From a virus: a stretch of 37,400 nt of DNA. The notes under the pieces are model-generated. The model searched no databases. It worked only from the letters and a program-made list of their open reading frames with translations, and was not told where the DNA came from. Both the position numbers and the translations under genes were made by a program. Positions 20,757 through 29,146 of this stretch are shown here, piece by piece (the first letter of the stretch is position 1; each line of letters opens with the position of its first letter). Where the stretch lies: positions 1-37,400 of the IMG/VR virus record IMGVR_UViG_3300018481_000041, one strand, 5' to 3'.

Positions 20757-22502
20757 TTGAGTCTATCGAATACTGCGACGCCTAAATACTATGGGCTGTT
20801 TCGTGATGCAGTCCTGCGAGGCGCGATTCCGGTAAACCGTGAAATCTCTCAGGAGATGAATCGGATTGATGCACTCATTGCTAACCCGAACATCTATTAC
20901 GACGATGATGCTGTCGAAGGGTTCATTCTCTACTGTGAGAACGAACTCACGCTGACTGACGGCTCTGATCTGCATCTGCTCGACTCATTCAAGTTGTGGT
21001 CTGAGCAGATCTTCGGATGGTACTACTTTGTCGAGCGTAGCGTCTACGTACCCAAGCCTCACGACAGAGGTGGACGCTATGTCAAGAAGACCATCAAGAA
21101 GAGGCTGATCCTCAAGCAGTATCTGATCGTCGCCAGAGGCGCGGCGAAGTCGATGTATGCGTCTCTCATTCAGAGCTACTTCTTGAATGTCGACACGACA
21201 ACGACTCACCAGATCACCACTGCACCGACAATGAAGCAGGCCGACGAGGTCATGTCCCCGTTCCGCACAGCCATCACGCGCGCGCGAGGACCACTATTCA
21301 AGTTCCTGACCGAAGGCTCTCTCCAGAACACTACTGGATCAAGAGCTAATCGGGTGAAGTTGGCAGCTACTAAGAAGGGTATTGAGAACTTTCTCACCGG
21401 CTCCCTTCTTGAAGTTCGTCCTATGGCTATCAACAAACTTCAGGGGCTCCGTCCCAAGATCTCCACAATTGATGAGTGGCTGTCCGGAGATCTTAGAGAG
21501 GACGTTGTTGGTGCAGTTGAGCAGGGAGCTTCCAAGTTGGAGGACTTTCTGATCATCGCAATCAGCTCTGAAGGTACGGTCCGCAACGGTTCCGGTGACA
21601 CCATCAAAATGGAACTAGCGGACATCCTTAAGGGTGAGTACCTAGCACCACATGTTTCGATCTGGCATTACAAGTTGGACGAAATCGAAGAAGTGGCCAA
21701 TCCATCAATGTGGGTGAAAGCTAATCCGAATCTGGGAGCTACAGTTTCGTATGAAACTTATCATCTTGATGTGGAGCGAGCCGAGAAAGCGCCAGCTGCA
21801 CGTAATGACATCCTGGCAAAGCGGTTCGGGATTCCAATGGAAGGCTACACGTACTTTTTCACGTACGAGGAGACCATTCCACATCGTCAGCGAGAATTCT
21901 GGCAGATGCCGTGTGCACTTGGTGCAGATCTTTCGCAAGGTGATGACTTCTGTGCGTTCACGTTCCTGTTCCCGATCGGTGAAGATAGATACGGAGTAAA
22001 GACTCGTAGCTACATAACAACTTTGACGTTGATGAAGCTTCAAGCGTCTATTCGTATGAAGTATGAAGAATTCATCAACGAGGGAAGCCTTCATGTCATG
22101 GATGGCAAGGTTCTGGACATGATGGAAGTGTACGATGATCTCGATGCTTTCATTCTTGCATCAGACTTCGACATTCGTGCGTTTGGGTACGACCCATACA
22201 ACGCCAAAGAGTTCGTGACACGCTGGGAAGGCGAGAACGGACCATTCGGAATCGAAAAGGTTCTTCAGGGCGCACGAACTGAGTCGGTTCCTCTTGGCGA
22301 ATTGAAGATTTTAGCTGAAGAACGTCTGCTCATATTTGACCAGGCGCTCATGTCATTCGCTATGGGTAATGCGATTACGTTGGAGGACACTAACGGTAAT
22401 CGAAAGCTTCTGAAGAAGCGACAGGACGAGAAGATCGACAATGTCGCAGCTTTGATGGACGCTTATATTGCGTACAAGGCCAATAAGGAGGCCTTTGAGT
22501 GA
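20757..22502 (+). CDS. Terminase large subunit
   Basis: 581 residues from TTG 20757, with AAGGGAGGG upstream. It is the packaging ATPase and nuclease. An atypical Walker A appears as VARGAAKSM (K131), Walker B as ISTIDEW (D239, E240), and the coupling segment as FLIIAISSEGT. The nuclease domain has ALGADLSQGDDF (D391) and, later, FDIRAFGYDPYNAKEF. Length and order fit phage large terminases of the TerL Terminase_1 type. It is flanked by the two genes carrying the GxKGMxWGVRK motif and overlaps the second by four bases. Confidence 0.92.
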   Translation: MSLSNTATPKYYGLFRDAVLRGAIPVNREISQEMNRIDALIANPNIYYDDDAVEGFILYCENELTLTDGSDLHLLDSFKLWSEQIFGWYYFVERSVYVPKPHDRGGRYVKKTIKKRLILKQYLIVARGAAKSMYASLIQSYFLNVDTTTTHQITTAPTMKQADEVMSPFRTAITRARGPLFKFLTEGSLQNTTGSRANRVKLAATKKGIENFLTGSLLEVRPMAINKLQGLRPKISTIDEWLSGDLREDVVGAVEQGASKLEDFLIIAISSEGTVRNGSGDTIKMELADILKGEYLAPHVSIWHYKLDEIEEVANPSMWVKANPNLGATVSYETYHLDVERAEKAPAARNDILAKRFGIPMEGYTYFFTYEETIPHRQREFWQMPCALGADLSQGDDFCAFTFLFPIGEDRYGVKTRSYITTLTLMKLQASIRMKYEEFINEGSLHVMDGKVLDMMEVYDDLDAFILASDFDIRAFGYDPYNAKEFVTRWEGENGPFGIEKVLQGARTESVPLGELKILAEERLLIFDQALMSFAMGNAITLEDTNGNRKLLKKRQDEKIDNVAALMDAYIAYKANKEAFE

Positions 22503-22894
22503 TCGATACAGAAAAGCCTGGGACTCCTTCTGAACTTGTACACTTCGGTACGAAGGGGATGAAGTGGGGGGTGCGTAAGACCCAGGGTACTCGTGATTTC
22601 TACGCGAAGAACCCCACATCGAAGCAGCGCACAGCAGAAATCGTCAAAGCTCGTGAAAGTGCGCAAAAGACGAAGAAGGCATACAAGAAGGAAAAGCGTG
22701 GTAGCGAGAAGCGTGCTGATCTGAAGAAAGTCCATCTGAGCAACCCGGATAGACCGACTTCGTTGCGCCTTACTCGGGGTGAGAAGGTTGTTGTTGGTCT
22801 TCTTAACGTTACTCCGGGCTTGAATGTTGCCACATCAGCTGCGACAGTCATTGCCATTGGCGCTCAAGGTAAGCGTCGGGCCGTCGAGAAGTAG
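22499..22894 (+). CDS. Small basic protein with GxKGMxWGVRK motif
   Basis: 131 residues from GTG 22499, overlapping the terminase stop, with AAGGAGG upstream. HFGTKGMKWGVRK occupies residues 15-27, almost at the N-terminus. A lysine-rich helical stretch follows (KARESAQKTKKAYKKEKRGS), then a hydrophobic segment KVVVGLLNVTPGLNVATSAA near the end. The motif equals that at residues 186-198 of the 2H phosphoesterase protein, while the rest is unrelated. Such motif-bearing proteins are frequent around head genes of phages of Gram-positive bacteria. It may be an internal head or ejected protein; function unknown. Confidence 0.7.
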   Translation: MIDTEKPGTPSELVHFGTKGMKWGVRKTQGTRDFYAKNPTSKQRTAEIVKARESAQKTKKAYKKEKRGSEKRADLKKVHLSNPDRPTSLRLTRGEKVVVGLLNVTPGLNVATSAATVIAIGAQGKRRAVEK

Positions 22895-22926
22895 CGATTC
22901 ATGATAATTGAGGAAGGAGGTGAAAT

Positions 22927-24198
22927 ATGGCGCGATTTGGTGCGAAACTGAAACATGCCTGGAATGTCTTTACAAACCAGGATGAACAGCGTCGTCTACG
23001 TACTTATACAGGCGATTATGGCTCAGCATACAGTTCAAGGCCGGATCGTACGCGAATTGTGTTCTCGAATGAGCGCTCAATCATCTCCTCGATCTACACA
23101 CGACTCAGTATTGATGTTGCCGCGATTGACATGCGGCATGTTCGTACTGATGAGCAGAATCGCTATCTCGAGGACATTAACAGCGGTTTGAATCAATGTC
23201 TAGTGCTTGAAGCCAACATTGATCAGGCTGCTAGGCAGTTCAGGCAGGACATTGCTATGACGTTGTGCGATAGAGGCGTCGCTGCGATTGTTCCAGTGGA
23301 TACAAGCATCAGTCCCGAGAAGAGTGGGGGCTTTGACATCAAGACGATGCGGGTCGGTGAGATTACGGCCTGGTATCCGCAACACATTCGAGTCAGCCTG
23401 TACAATGAACTCAATGGTATGCGCGAGGAGATCACTCTTCCCAAGAAGGCGTGCGCGATCATCGAGAATCCGTTGTATTCAGTGATGAATGAGCCGAACT
23501 CAACTCTTCAGAGGCTGATTCGGAAGCTCAACTTGTTGGATACGTCTGACGATCTGGTTGCATCGGGTAAGTTGGACATCATCATCCAGCTTCCTTATGT
23601 GATCAAGAGTGAGGCCAAGCGACAGCAGGCTGAGCAACGCAGGCAAGACATCGAGTTCCAGTTGAAGGGGAGCCAGTACGGCATCGCTTACACTGATGGA
23701 ACCGAGAAGATCACTCAGCTGAACCGTCCGGCTGAGAACAACCTACTGACTCAGATCGAGTATCTAGTCAAGATGCTCTATGGTCAACTCGGGCTTACCG
23801 AAGAGATCATGAACGGCACGGCTGATGAAAAGGCCATGTTGAACTACTACAATCGCACGATCGAGCCCTTTCTCACTGCCATAGTTGAAGCCTATCGGCG
23901 TTCCTTTCTTACACAAACTGCTCGGTCACAGAAGCAGACAGTTATGTACTTCAGGGATCCGTTCCGCTTGGTTCCCATTGAGAACATCGCTGAGATTGCA
24001 GACAAGTTCGCTCGTAACGAGATCATGTCGTCCAACGAGATGCGCCAAGTCATCGGCATTGCTCCATCCAAGGATCCAAAGGCTGACGAACTGCGCAACG
24101 CGAACATGCCGCAGCCACTCGAGGAAACAGCAGACTCTGCGATTGTGACTCCACTTCGCAGACCAGCTGTACCGTCAAGTCTGGCTAAAGAAGCCTAA
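22927..24198 (+). CDS. Portal protein
   Basis: 423 residues from ATG 22927, with AAGGAGG (22914-22920) upstream. It would form the dodecameric ring at the DNA entry vertex. Typical features: the N-terminal basic arm MARFGAKLKHAWNVF, the wing/crown segment RIVFSNERSIISSIYTRLSI, the stem region QYGIAYTDGTEKITQLNRP followed by IEYLVKMLYGQLGLTEEIMN, and a helical clip with YYNRTIEPFLTAIVEAYRR. The C-terminus has the pattern NEIMSSNEMRQVIGIAPSKD, which is common in phage portals. It sits between terminase and capsid, as usual. Confidence 0.9.
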   Translation: MARFGAKLKHAWNVFTNQDEQRRLRTYTGDYGSAYSSRPDRTRIVFSNERSIISSIYTRLSIDVAAIDMRHVRTDEQNRYLEDINSGLNQCLVLEANIDQAARQFRQDIAMTLCDRGVAAIVPVDTSISPEKSGGFDIKTMRVGEITAWYPQHIRVSLYNELNGMREEITLPKKACAIIENPLYSVMNEPNSTLQRLIRKLNLLDTSDDLVASGKLDIIIQLPYVIKSEAKRQQAEQRRQDIEFQLKGSQYGIAYTDGTEKITQLNRPAENNLLTQIEYLVKMLYGQLGLTEEIMNGTADEKAMLNYYNRTIEPFLTAIVEAYRRSFLTQTARSQKQTVMYFRDPFRLVPIENIAEIADKFARNEIMSSNEMRQVIGIAPSKDPKADELRNANMPQPLEETADSAIVTPLRRPAVPSSLAKEA

Positions 24199-24224
24199 GA
24201 CTCAACTGAAAGAGAGCAGTCAAA

Positions 24225-26228
24225 ATGGGAGCGAAGGCTAAGCCCGACTTGAGCGTTACGCTCGGTGGCAGCCTCATGCACGATCGCGAGCCCGATTTCA
24301 GTGGCTATGCCACTAAGGCTGGCCTGAAGTGCTCCGATGGTCGAACGATCATGAAGGATGCGTTCAAGCATCAGGACAAGCTGAACGTCCCGCTCGTCTG
24401 GGCTCACGGTCATAGCGAACCGTCGAACGTCCTCGGTCACACGACGCTCGAGAATCGCGACGACGGTGTCTACTGCTACGGTTTCTTCAACGAGACCGAG
24501 CAGGGTAAGAACGCCAAGACGCTGGTGCAGCACGAGGACATCAAGCACCTCTCGATCTACGCCAACCAGCTGGTCGAGAAGGCTGCGAACGTCCTTCACG
24601 GGATGATCCGCGAGGTCAGCCTGGTCATGGCGGGCGCCAATCCGGGCGCCTTCATCGACAACGTCTCTGTCGCACACAGCGATGGCGAAGTCGTCACGCT
24701 GTCCGATGAGGTCATCGTCTACACCGACGAGGTGCTCCAGCACGCGGATGAGCCGGGTGCCAAGAAGGACGAGAAGGAAGAGGACGGTCCGACCGTCCAG
24801 GAAGTTTACGATGGCATGTCCGAAGAGGAGCAGGCTGTCGTGCATTACATGGTCGGCGCCGCGCTCGAAGAGGCGGGTACCGCAGAGCATTCCGACAAGT
24901 CTGAGAAGAAGGAAGGAATCTGGATGTCTCGCAACGTCTTCGAGCAGCAGAAAGAAGGCAAGAAGGACGGTCCCGGCAGCCGCGTGCTTTCGCATGACGA
25001 GATCGCGGGAATCGTCGAGGACGCCAAGAAGAACGGCTCGCTCAAGGGCGCAGTCGAGGCTTTCGCGCTGAAGCACGGCATCGAGAACATCGAGGTCCTG
25101 TTTCCCGACGCCCGCGCTGTCGACGCCACCCCGGAGTTCGACAAGCGCCGGACCGAGTGGGTCGCCGGAGTCATCAACGGGACCAAGCACTCCCCGTTCT
25201 CCCGGATCAAGTCCCTCGTCGCCGACATCACCTTCGACGAAGCCCGTGCCAAGGGCTACATCAAGGGCAACTTCAAGAAGGAGGAGTGGTTCGGAGTCTC
25301 CAAGAGGGTGACGACGCCGAGCACCGTCTACAAGAAGCAGAAGCTGGACCGTGACGACATCATCGACATCACGGACTTCGACGTCGTCGCCTGGCTCAAG
25401 GGCGAGATGCGGATCATGCTCGACGAGGAACTCGCGCGCGCGGTCCTGATCGGTGACGGTCGCGAAGTGGACGACGAGGACAAGATCAAGGATCCGATCG
25501 GTGCCGTGGAAGGCGCAGGCATCCGCTCGATCGCCAACGATCACGACCTGTACGCCGGTTCGGTGTTCGTCAACATCGATGACGTGGATTCCACGCCCGA
25601 GGAGATCGTCGAGGCGATCATCCGCTCGATGGGCCTCTACAAGGGCTCCGGTTCGCCGACGTTCTACACGACGCTGGCGGTCTACACCGAACTCATCCTC
25701 GCGAAGGATGGGATGGGTCGGCGCCTGTGGAACAACAAGGCCGAACTCGCTTCCGCGATGGGCGTCGCAGGCATCGTCGAGGTCGAGGTCATGGAGTCCG
25801 AGCCCGAGATCGTCGGGATCATCGTCAACCTGAGGGACTACACCCTCGGCGCGGACAAGGGTGGCGACGTCGCGTTCTTCGATGACTTCGACATCGACTA
25901 CAACCAGTACAAGTACCTGCTGGAGACCCGCCTCTCCGGCGCGCTCACGAAGATCCGTTCCGCTCTCGTGGTTCGCAAGGTCGACGTCGCTTCGGTGCTC
26001 GTCAAGCCGACCAAGCCGACCTTCTCGGGTGGCAACACGGTCACGGTTCCGACCATCACGGGTGTCACGTACAGGCAGAGTGACGGAACCCTCATGATCG
26101 CGGCTACGCCGATCGTGCTGGCAGCCGGTCAGGATCTGACGGTCGAAGCCACGCCCTCGACGCCTGCGTACTACTTCGCAGACAACGTCAACGACCAGTG
26201 GACGTTCAAGAACACCGCTGAGTCCTAG
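24225..26228 (+). CDS. Prohead protease fused to major capsid protein
   Basis: 667 residues from ATG 24225. Residues 1-165 are an HK97-type prohead protease: VWAHGHSEP with H61/H63 and KHLSIYANQL with S110, spacing as in that family, then REVSLVMAGANPGA. An acidic delta-like region (residues 165-230) follows. The HK97-fold capsid protein occupies about residues 235-590 (VINGTKHSPFSRIKSL, WLKGEMRIMLDEELARAVLI, AVYTELILAKDGM). An extra beta-rich C-terminal domain (VTVPTITGVTYR ... DQWTF) is related to the end of the tail-tube protein at 26862. AAGGAAGGA before ATG 24924 may allow capsid protein alone to be made. Codons are very strongly G/C-ending, indicating high expression. Confidence 0.9.
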   Translation: MGAKAKPDLSVTLGGSLMHDREPDFSGYATKAGLKCSDGRTIMKDAFKHQDKLNVPLVWAHGHSEPSNVLGHTTLENRDDGVYCYGFFNETEQGKNAKTLVQHEDIKHLSIYANQLVEKAANVLHGMIREVSLVMAGANPGAFIDNVSVAHSDGEVVTLSDEVIVYTDEVLQHADEPGAKKDEKEEDGPTVQEVYDGMSEEEQAVVHYMVGAALEEAGTAEHSDKSEKKEGIWMSRNVFEQQKEGKKDGPGSRVLSHDEIAGIVEDAKKNGSLKGAVEAFALKHGIENIEVLFPDARAVDATPEFDKRRTEWVAGVINGTKHSPFSRIKSLVADITFDEARAKGYIKGNFKKEEWFGVSKRVTTPSTVYKKQKLDRDDIIDITDFDVVAWLKGEMRIMLDEELARAVLIGDGREVDDEDKIKDPIGAVEGAGIRSIANDHDLYAGSVFVNIDDVDSTPEEIVEAIIRSMGLYKGSGSPTFYTTLAVYTELILAKDGMGRRLWNNKAELASAMGVAGIVEVEVMESEPEIVGIIVNLRDYTLGADKGGDVAFFDDFDIDYNQYKYLLETRLSGALTKIRSALVVRKVDVASVLVKPTKPTFSGGNTVTVPTITGVTYRQSDGTLMIAATPIVLAAGQDLTVEATPSTPAYYFADNVNDQWTFKNTAES

Positions 26229-26240
26229 CCGGAGGTCTAG

Positions 26241-26582
26241 ATGGCAAGGTTCTTTGGTCGCGTCGGGTATGGTGAGCAGGTAGAGACTGCACCCGGCGTG
26301 TGGGTTGATGAGATCGTTGAACATTCATATTTCGGCGACGTCGTCCGAAACATGAGGCGTTCTAACGAGGGTGAAAACCTCAATAACGATCTCAGCGTGA
26401 GTAATTCGATCAGTATCGTGGCTGACGCTTACGCCAATGACCATTTCTTTGCCATTAAATACGTTGAGTGGGCGGGGGCTCTGTGGACGGTTTCTAACGT
26501 CGAAGTGCAGACTCCCCGCCTTCTCTTGCGGCTTGGGGAGGTGTATAATGGCCCCCAGGCTGCAGCTCCAGTCACTCCTTGA
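26241..26582 (+). CDS. Head closure / connector protein
   Basis: 113 residues from ATG 26241, GGAGG upstream. The beta-rich sequence (FFGRVGYGEQVETAPGVWVD, IVEHSYFGDVVRNMRRSNEG, NDHFFAIKYVEWAGALWTVS, VQTPRLLLRLGEVYNGP) fits the small head-closure proteins (SPP1 gp16-like) that plug the portal and bind the tail. The position directly after the capsid gene agrees. It overlaps the next gene by 35 bases. Confidence 0.75.
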   Translation: MARFFGRVGYGEQVETAPGVWVDEIVEHSYFGDVVRNMRRSNEGENLNNDLSVSNSISIVADAYANDHFFAIKYVEWAGALWTVSNVEVQTPRLLLRLGEVYNGPQAAAPVTP

Positions 26583-26847
26583 GACAATCTCGGAGCACGT
26601 ATATTTTCAGCCTCCAGAAAATCTGAAAATGCAGTATCCCTGCATTACGTATCACAGGGATTTCGCGGAGACTGTTCACGCAGACAATGGTCCATATCGT
26701 CATACTTTGCGGTATATGGTGACGGTTATTGATCGAAATCCGGATAGTGACCTTCCAGGTAAGGTAGCTAAGTTGCCGATGTGTACTTACAATCGGTTCT
26801 TTACAGCTGACAACCTGAACCACGACGTCTACACCATATTCTTCTGA
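26548..26847 (+). CDS. Tail terminator / tail completion protein
   Basis: 99 residues from ATG 26548, GGGGAGG upstream; a longer open frame from 26437 reads inside the previous gene. Blocks: LQSLLETISEHVYFQPPENL, YPCITYHRDFAETVHADNGP, RYMVTVIDRNPDSDLPGKVA and FFTADNLNHDVYTIFF. This alpha/beta pattern, with a variable interior and a final paired strand, matches the small joining proteins between head closure and tail tube. The exact joining role cannot be fixed from sequence. Confidence 0.7.
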   Translation: MAPRLQLQSLLETISEHVYFQPPENLKMQYPCITYHRDFAETVHADNGPYRHTLRYMVTVIDRNPDSDLPGKVAKLPMCTYNRFFTADNLNHDVYTIFF

Positions 26848-26861
26848 GCGGAAGGAAAAGA

Positions 26862-27740
26862 ATGACAGTCCTGCAATGGGACCAGGTCGGTGAACGCCTG
26901 TACGAGACCGGCGTCGATCATGGCGTCCTGTATATCCCCGATCAGTCGGGTGCATACAGCGAAGGGTACGCCTGGAACGGTCTGACGACCGTCACCGAGT
27001 CGCCTACGGGTGCAGAGTCCTCCCCGCAGTACGCAGACAACATCAAGTACCTCAATCTGGTCTCCGCCGAGGAGTTCGGCGCGACCATCGAGGCGTTCAC
27101 CTACCCGGACGAGTTCGCCCAGTGTGACGGTACGGCCGTTCCGGTCCCGGGTGTCGCTGTGGGTCAGCAGTCCCGCAAGAGCTTCGGTCTCGCCTATCGT
27201 TCAAGGATCGGCAACGATCTCGACGGTACGGATCACGGCTACAAGCTGCATCTGATCTACGGCGCCCTCGCGGCTCCGTCGGAGAAGGCGTACGCCACGA
27301 TCAACGACTCGCCCGAGGCGATCGCGTTCAGCTGGGAGGTCACCACCTCTCCGGTCCAGGTCACGGACCTCAAGCCGACGGCGCTCCTCACGGTCGACTC
27401 CACCAAGGTCGACTCGGCGGCGCTCCAGGCACTCGAGGACATCCTCTACGGGACGTCCGGGGTCGACGCCCGTATGCCCCTCCCCGACGAGGTCTTCGGT
27501 CTCTTCGAGGGCACCAGTACCTCGGTCCGTCTGACCGGCGCTAATGCCCCGTCATACGACTCGGCGACGCACGTCGTCACGATTCCGACCGTCGCCGGTG
27601 TGACGTTCGAGATCAACGGTGTCGAGGCCGCTCCGGGTCCGCAGCCTGCGCTTACCGTTGGGCAGACGGCAGATGTCGAGGCCACGCCTCAGTCCGGTTA
27701 CACCATCGACGGTGACGACGACTGGACGTTCGACTACTAA
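26862..27740 (+). CDS. Major tail tube protein with extra C-terminal domain
   Basis: 292 residues from ATG 26862, with AAGGAAAAG upstream. It forms the tail tube. Signature blocks: LQWDQVGERLYETGVDHGVL, EAFTYPDEFAQCDG, KSFGLAYRSRIGNDLDGTDH, YKLHLIYGALAAPS and LLTVDSTKVDSAALQALED. After about residue 215 comes a beta-rich domain (VVTIPTVAGVTFEINGVEAA, VEATPQSGYTIDGDDDWTF), related to the capsid protein's C-terminus. Codon use is as biased as in the capsid gene. A paralogue without this extra domain lies at 28329. Confidence 0.88.
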   Translation: MTVLQWDQVGERLYETGVDHGVLYIPDQSGAYSEGYAWNGLTTVTESPTGAESSPQYADNIKYLNLVSAEEFGATIEAFTYPDEFAQCDGTAVPVPGVAVGQQSRKSFGLAYRSRIGNDLDGTDHGYKLHLIYGALAAPSEKAYATINDSPEAIAFSWEVTTSPVQVTDLKPTALLTVDSTKVDSAALQALEDILYGTSGVDARMPLPDEVFGLFEGTSTSVRLTGANAPSYDSATHVVTIPTVAGVTFEINGVEAAPGPQPALTVGQTADVEATPQSGYTIDGDDDWTFDY

Positions 27741-27773
27741 ACTCAGTGGGGTCCGGCAGAAGGAGACCAGGGA

Positions 27774-28316
27774 ATGCTCAAACTTACAGTTCCAGGAGTC
27801 GAACATTTCGACGAAGCTACTGAAGAGTTCGTCGATGTCGGCGAGGTCGTCTTGGAGCTTGAGCACTCCCTGGTCTCTCTGTCAAAATGGGAGTCAATTT
27901 ACGAGAAGCCTTTCCTCGGTAATACCGAGAAGTCCACGGAAGAAATTCTGGGGTACATAAGGGCCATGTTGTTGACCCCCGAAGTTCCAGAGGAAGTTTT
28001 TTCTAGACTCTCTGAAGCGAATTTCCACGAGATCAATGCATACATCGACGCAAAGATGACTGCAACTTGGTTTCATGAGGCGCCAGGTGCACCTCAGACC
28101 AGAGAAGTGGTCACTGCCGAGTTGGTCTACTACTGGATGGTCACTTTCAGCATCGATTGGGAAGCGCAATACTGGCATCTCAATCGTTTGTTCACTTTGA
28201 TTCGAGTGTGCAACATCAAGAACGCGAAACCGAAGAAGATGAGCCGAGCTGAAGTCGCTGCTCGCAATCGAGAGCTTAACGCTCAGCGTAAAGCTCAACT
28301 GGGAACCAAAGGGTAG
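27774..28316 (+). CDS. Tail assembly chaperone
   Basis: 180 residues from ATG 27774, AAGGAGACC upstream. Typical blocks: [92 protein letters not shown] and a basic Arg/Lys end. The helical protein helps the tape measure and tail tube assemble. Position between tail tube and tape measure fits, although several genes intervene before the tape measure here. I see no slippery frameshift site; the downstream frame is a separate gene with its own GGAGG. Confidence 0.82.
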   Translation: MLKLTVPGVEHFDEATEEFVDVGEVVLELEHSLVSLSKWESIYEKPFLGNTEKSTEEILGYIRAMLLTPEVPEEVFSRLSEANFHEINAYIDAKMTATWFHEAPGAPQTREVVTAELVYYWMVTFSIDWEAQYWHLNRLFTLIRVCNIKNAKPKKMSRAEVAARNRELNAQRKAQLGTKG

Positions 28317-28328
28317 AAAGGAGGTGGC

Positions 28329-29135
28329 GTGACAGCTCTTAGTTGGGATCGAGTCGGTGAACGATTCTTCCAGACGGGCGTTGATCGTGGAGTTCTGTAC
28401 TTGCATGACGGTACAGCTGTGGTATGGAACGGATTGACTGCTGTCGAGGACGGTTCTCTCCAAGATAGTCAATCGTACTTCCTTGATGGGGTAAAGTATT
28501 TGGAGAAATTGACCCCGGCGGAATTTTCGGGCAAACTCCGCGCTTTCACCTACCCTTCCGAGTTTGATTCATTGCTGGGCATCGAAGCTGTCGCCGAGGG
28601 GTTGGTCTATTACGATCAGCCACCTAAAAGTTTCAACTTGTCATACACGACAAGACTCGGCAACGATGTAGATGGTGTTGATCTAGGCTATAAGATTCAC
28701 ATCCTCTACAATCTGGTCGCCAATCCCGATCCGTATGTCTTCGAGGCAATCCGAGATCCACTCAAGCCGATTGAGTTCGGGTGGAATCTGACTGGTACGC
28801 CTCCGATGATCTCAGGGTATCGTCCCACGGTTCATGTCGCCATCGATTCGACCAAGACAGACCCTGATATTCTTCAGAGTATCGAGGACATCATCTGGGG
28901 AACAGTCGATACGCATCCTCGGCTTCCTCCGATCGATGAACTCAAGAACCTCTTCAAGGCGCTTGGCGTTCTCATCATCGTTGACAATGGCGATGGCACA
29001 TGGACTGCTATTGATCAGTCGGATGACTATATTTCGATGATCAATTCCACCACATTCCAGATCGACAACGCGGACGCGACATATTTGGACGTGACCACGT
29101 ATACGATCACCACAACGTACCCCGAACCCGATTAA
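28329..29135 (+). CDS. Second tail tube-like protein (paralogue of 26862-27740)
   Basis: 268 residues from GTG 28329, AAAGGAGGTGG upstream. It follows the tail tube protein block by block: LSWDRVGERFFQTGVDRGVL, RAFTYPSEFDSLLG, KSFNLSYTTRLGNDVDGVDL, GYKIHILYNLV and VAIDSTKTDPDILQSIEDII. The C-terminal part differs (VDNGDGTWTAIDQSDDYISM). Codon use is much less biased than in the first copy, so fewer molecules are expected. It could be a minor ring or baseplate-proximal tube protein, or a decoration. The two copies flank the chaperone gene. Confidence 0.82.
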   Translation: MTALSWDRVGERFFQTGVDRGVLYLHDGTAVVWNGLTAVEDGSLQDSQSYFLDGVKYLEKLTPAEFSGKLRAFTYPSEFDSLLGIEAVAEGLVYYDQPPKSFNLSYTTRLGNDVDGVDLGYKIHILYNLVANPDPYVFEAIRDPLKPIEFGWNLTGTPPMISGYRPTVHVAIDSTKTDPDILQSIEDIIWGTVDTHPRLPPIDELKNLFKALGVLIIVDNGDGTWTAIDQSDDYISMINSTTFQIDNADATYLDVTTYTITTTYPEPD

Positions 29136-29146
29136 GGAGGTGAAAT

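Noticed and set aside
24195-26324. 709-codon open frame on the - strand over the capsid gene
   Set aside because: It mirrors the strongly G/C-ending codons of the capsid gene, is Asp/Arg/Val repetitive, and lacks a ribosome site or any domain.
28290-28335. Programmed frameshift at the end of the tail assembly chaperone
   Set aside because: No slippery heptamer, and the following frame is a separate tail-tube paralogue with its own GGAGG and GTG.
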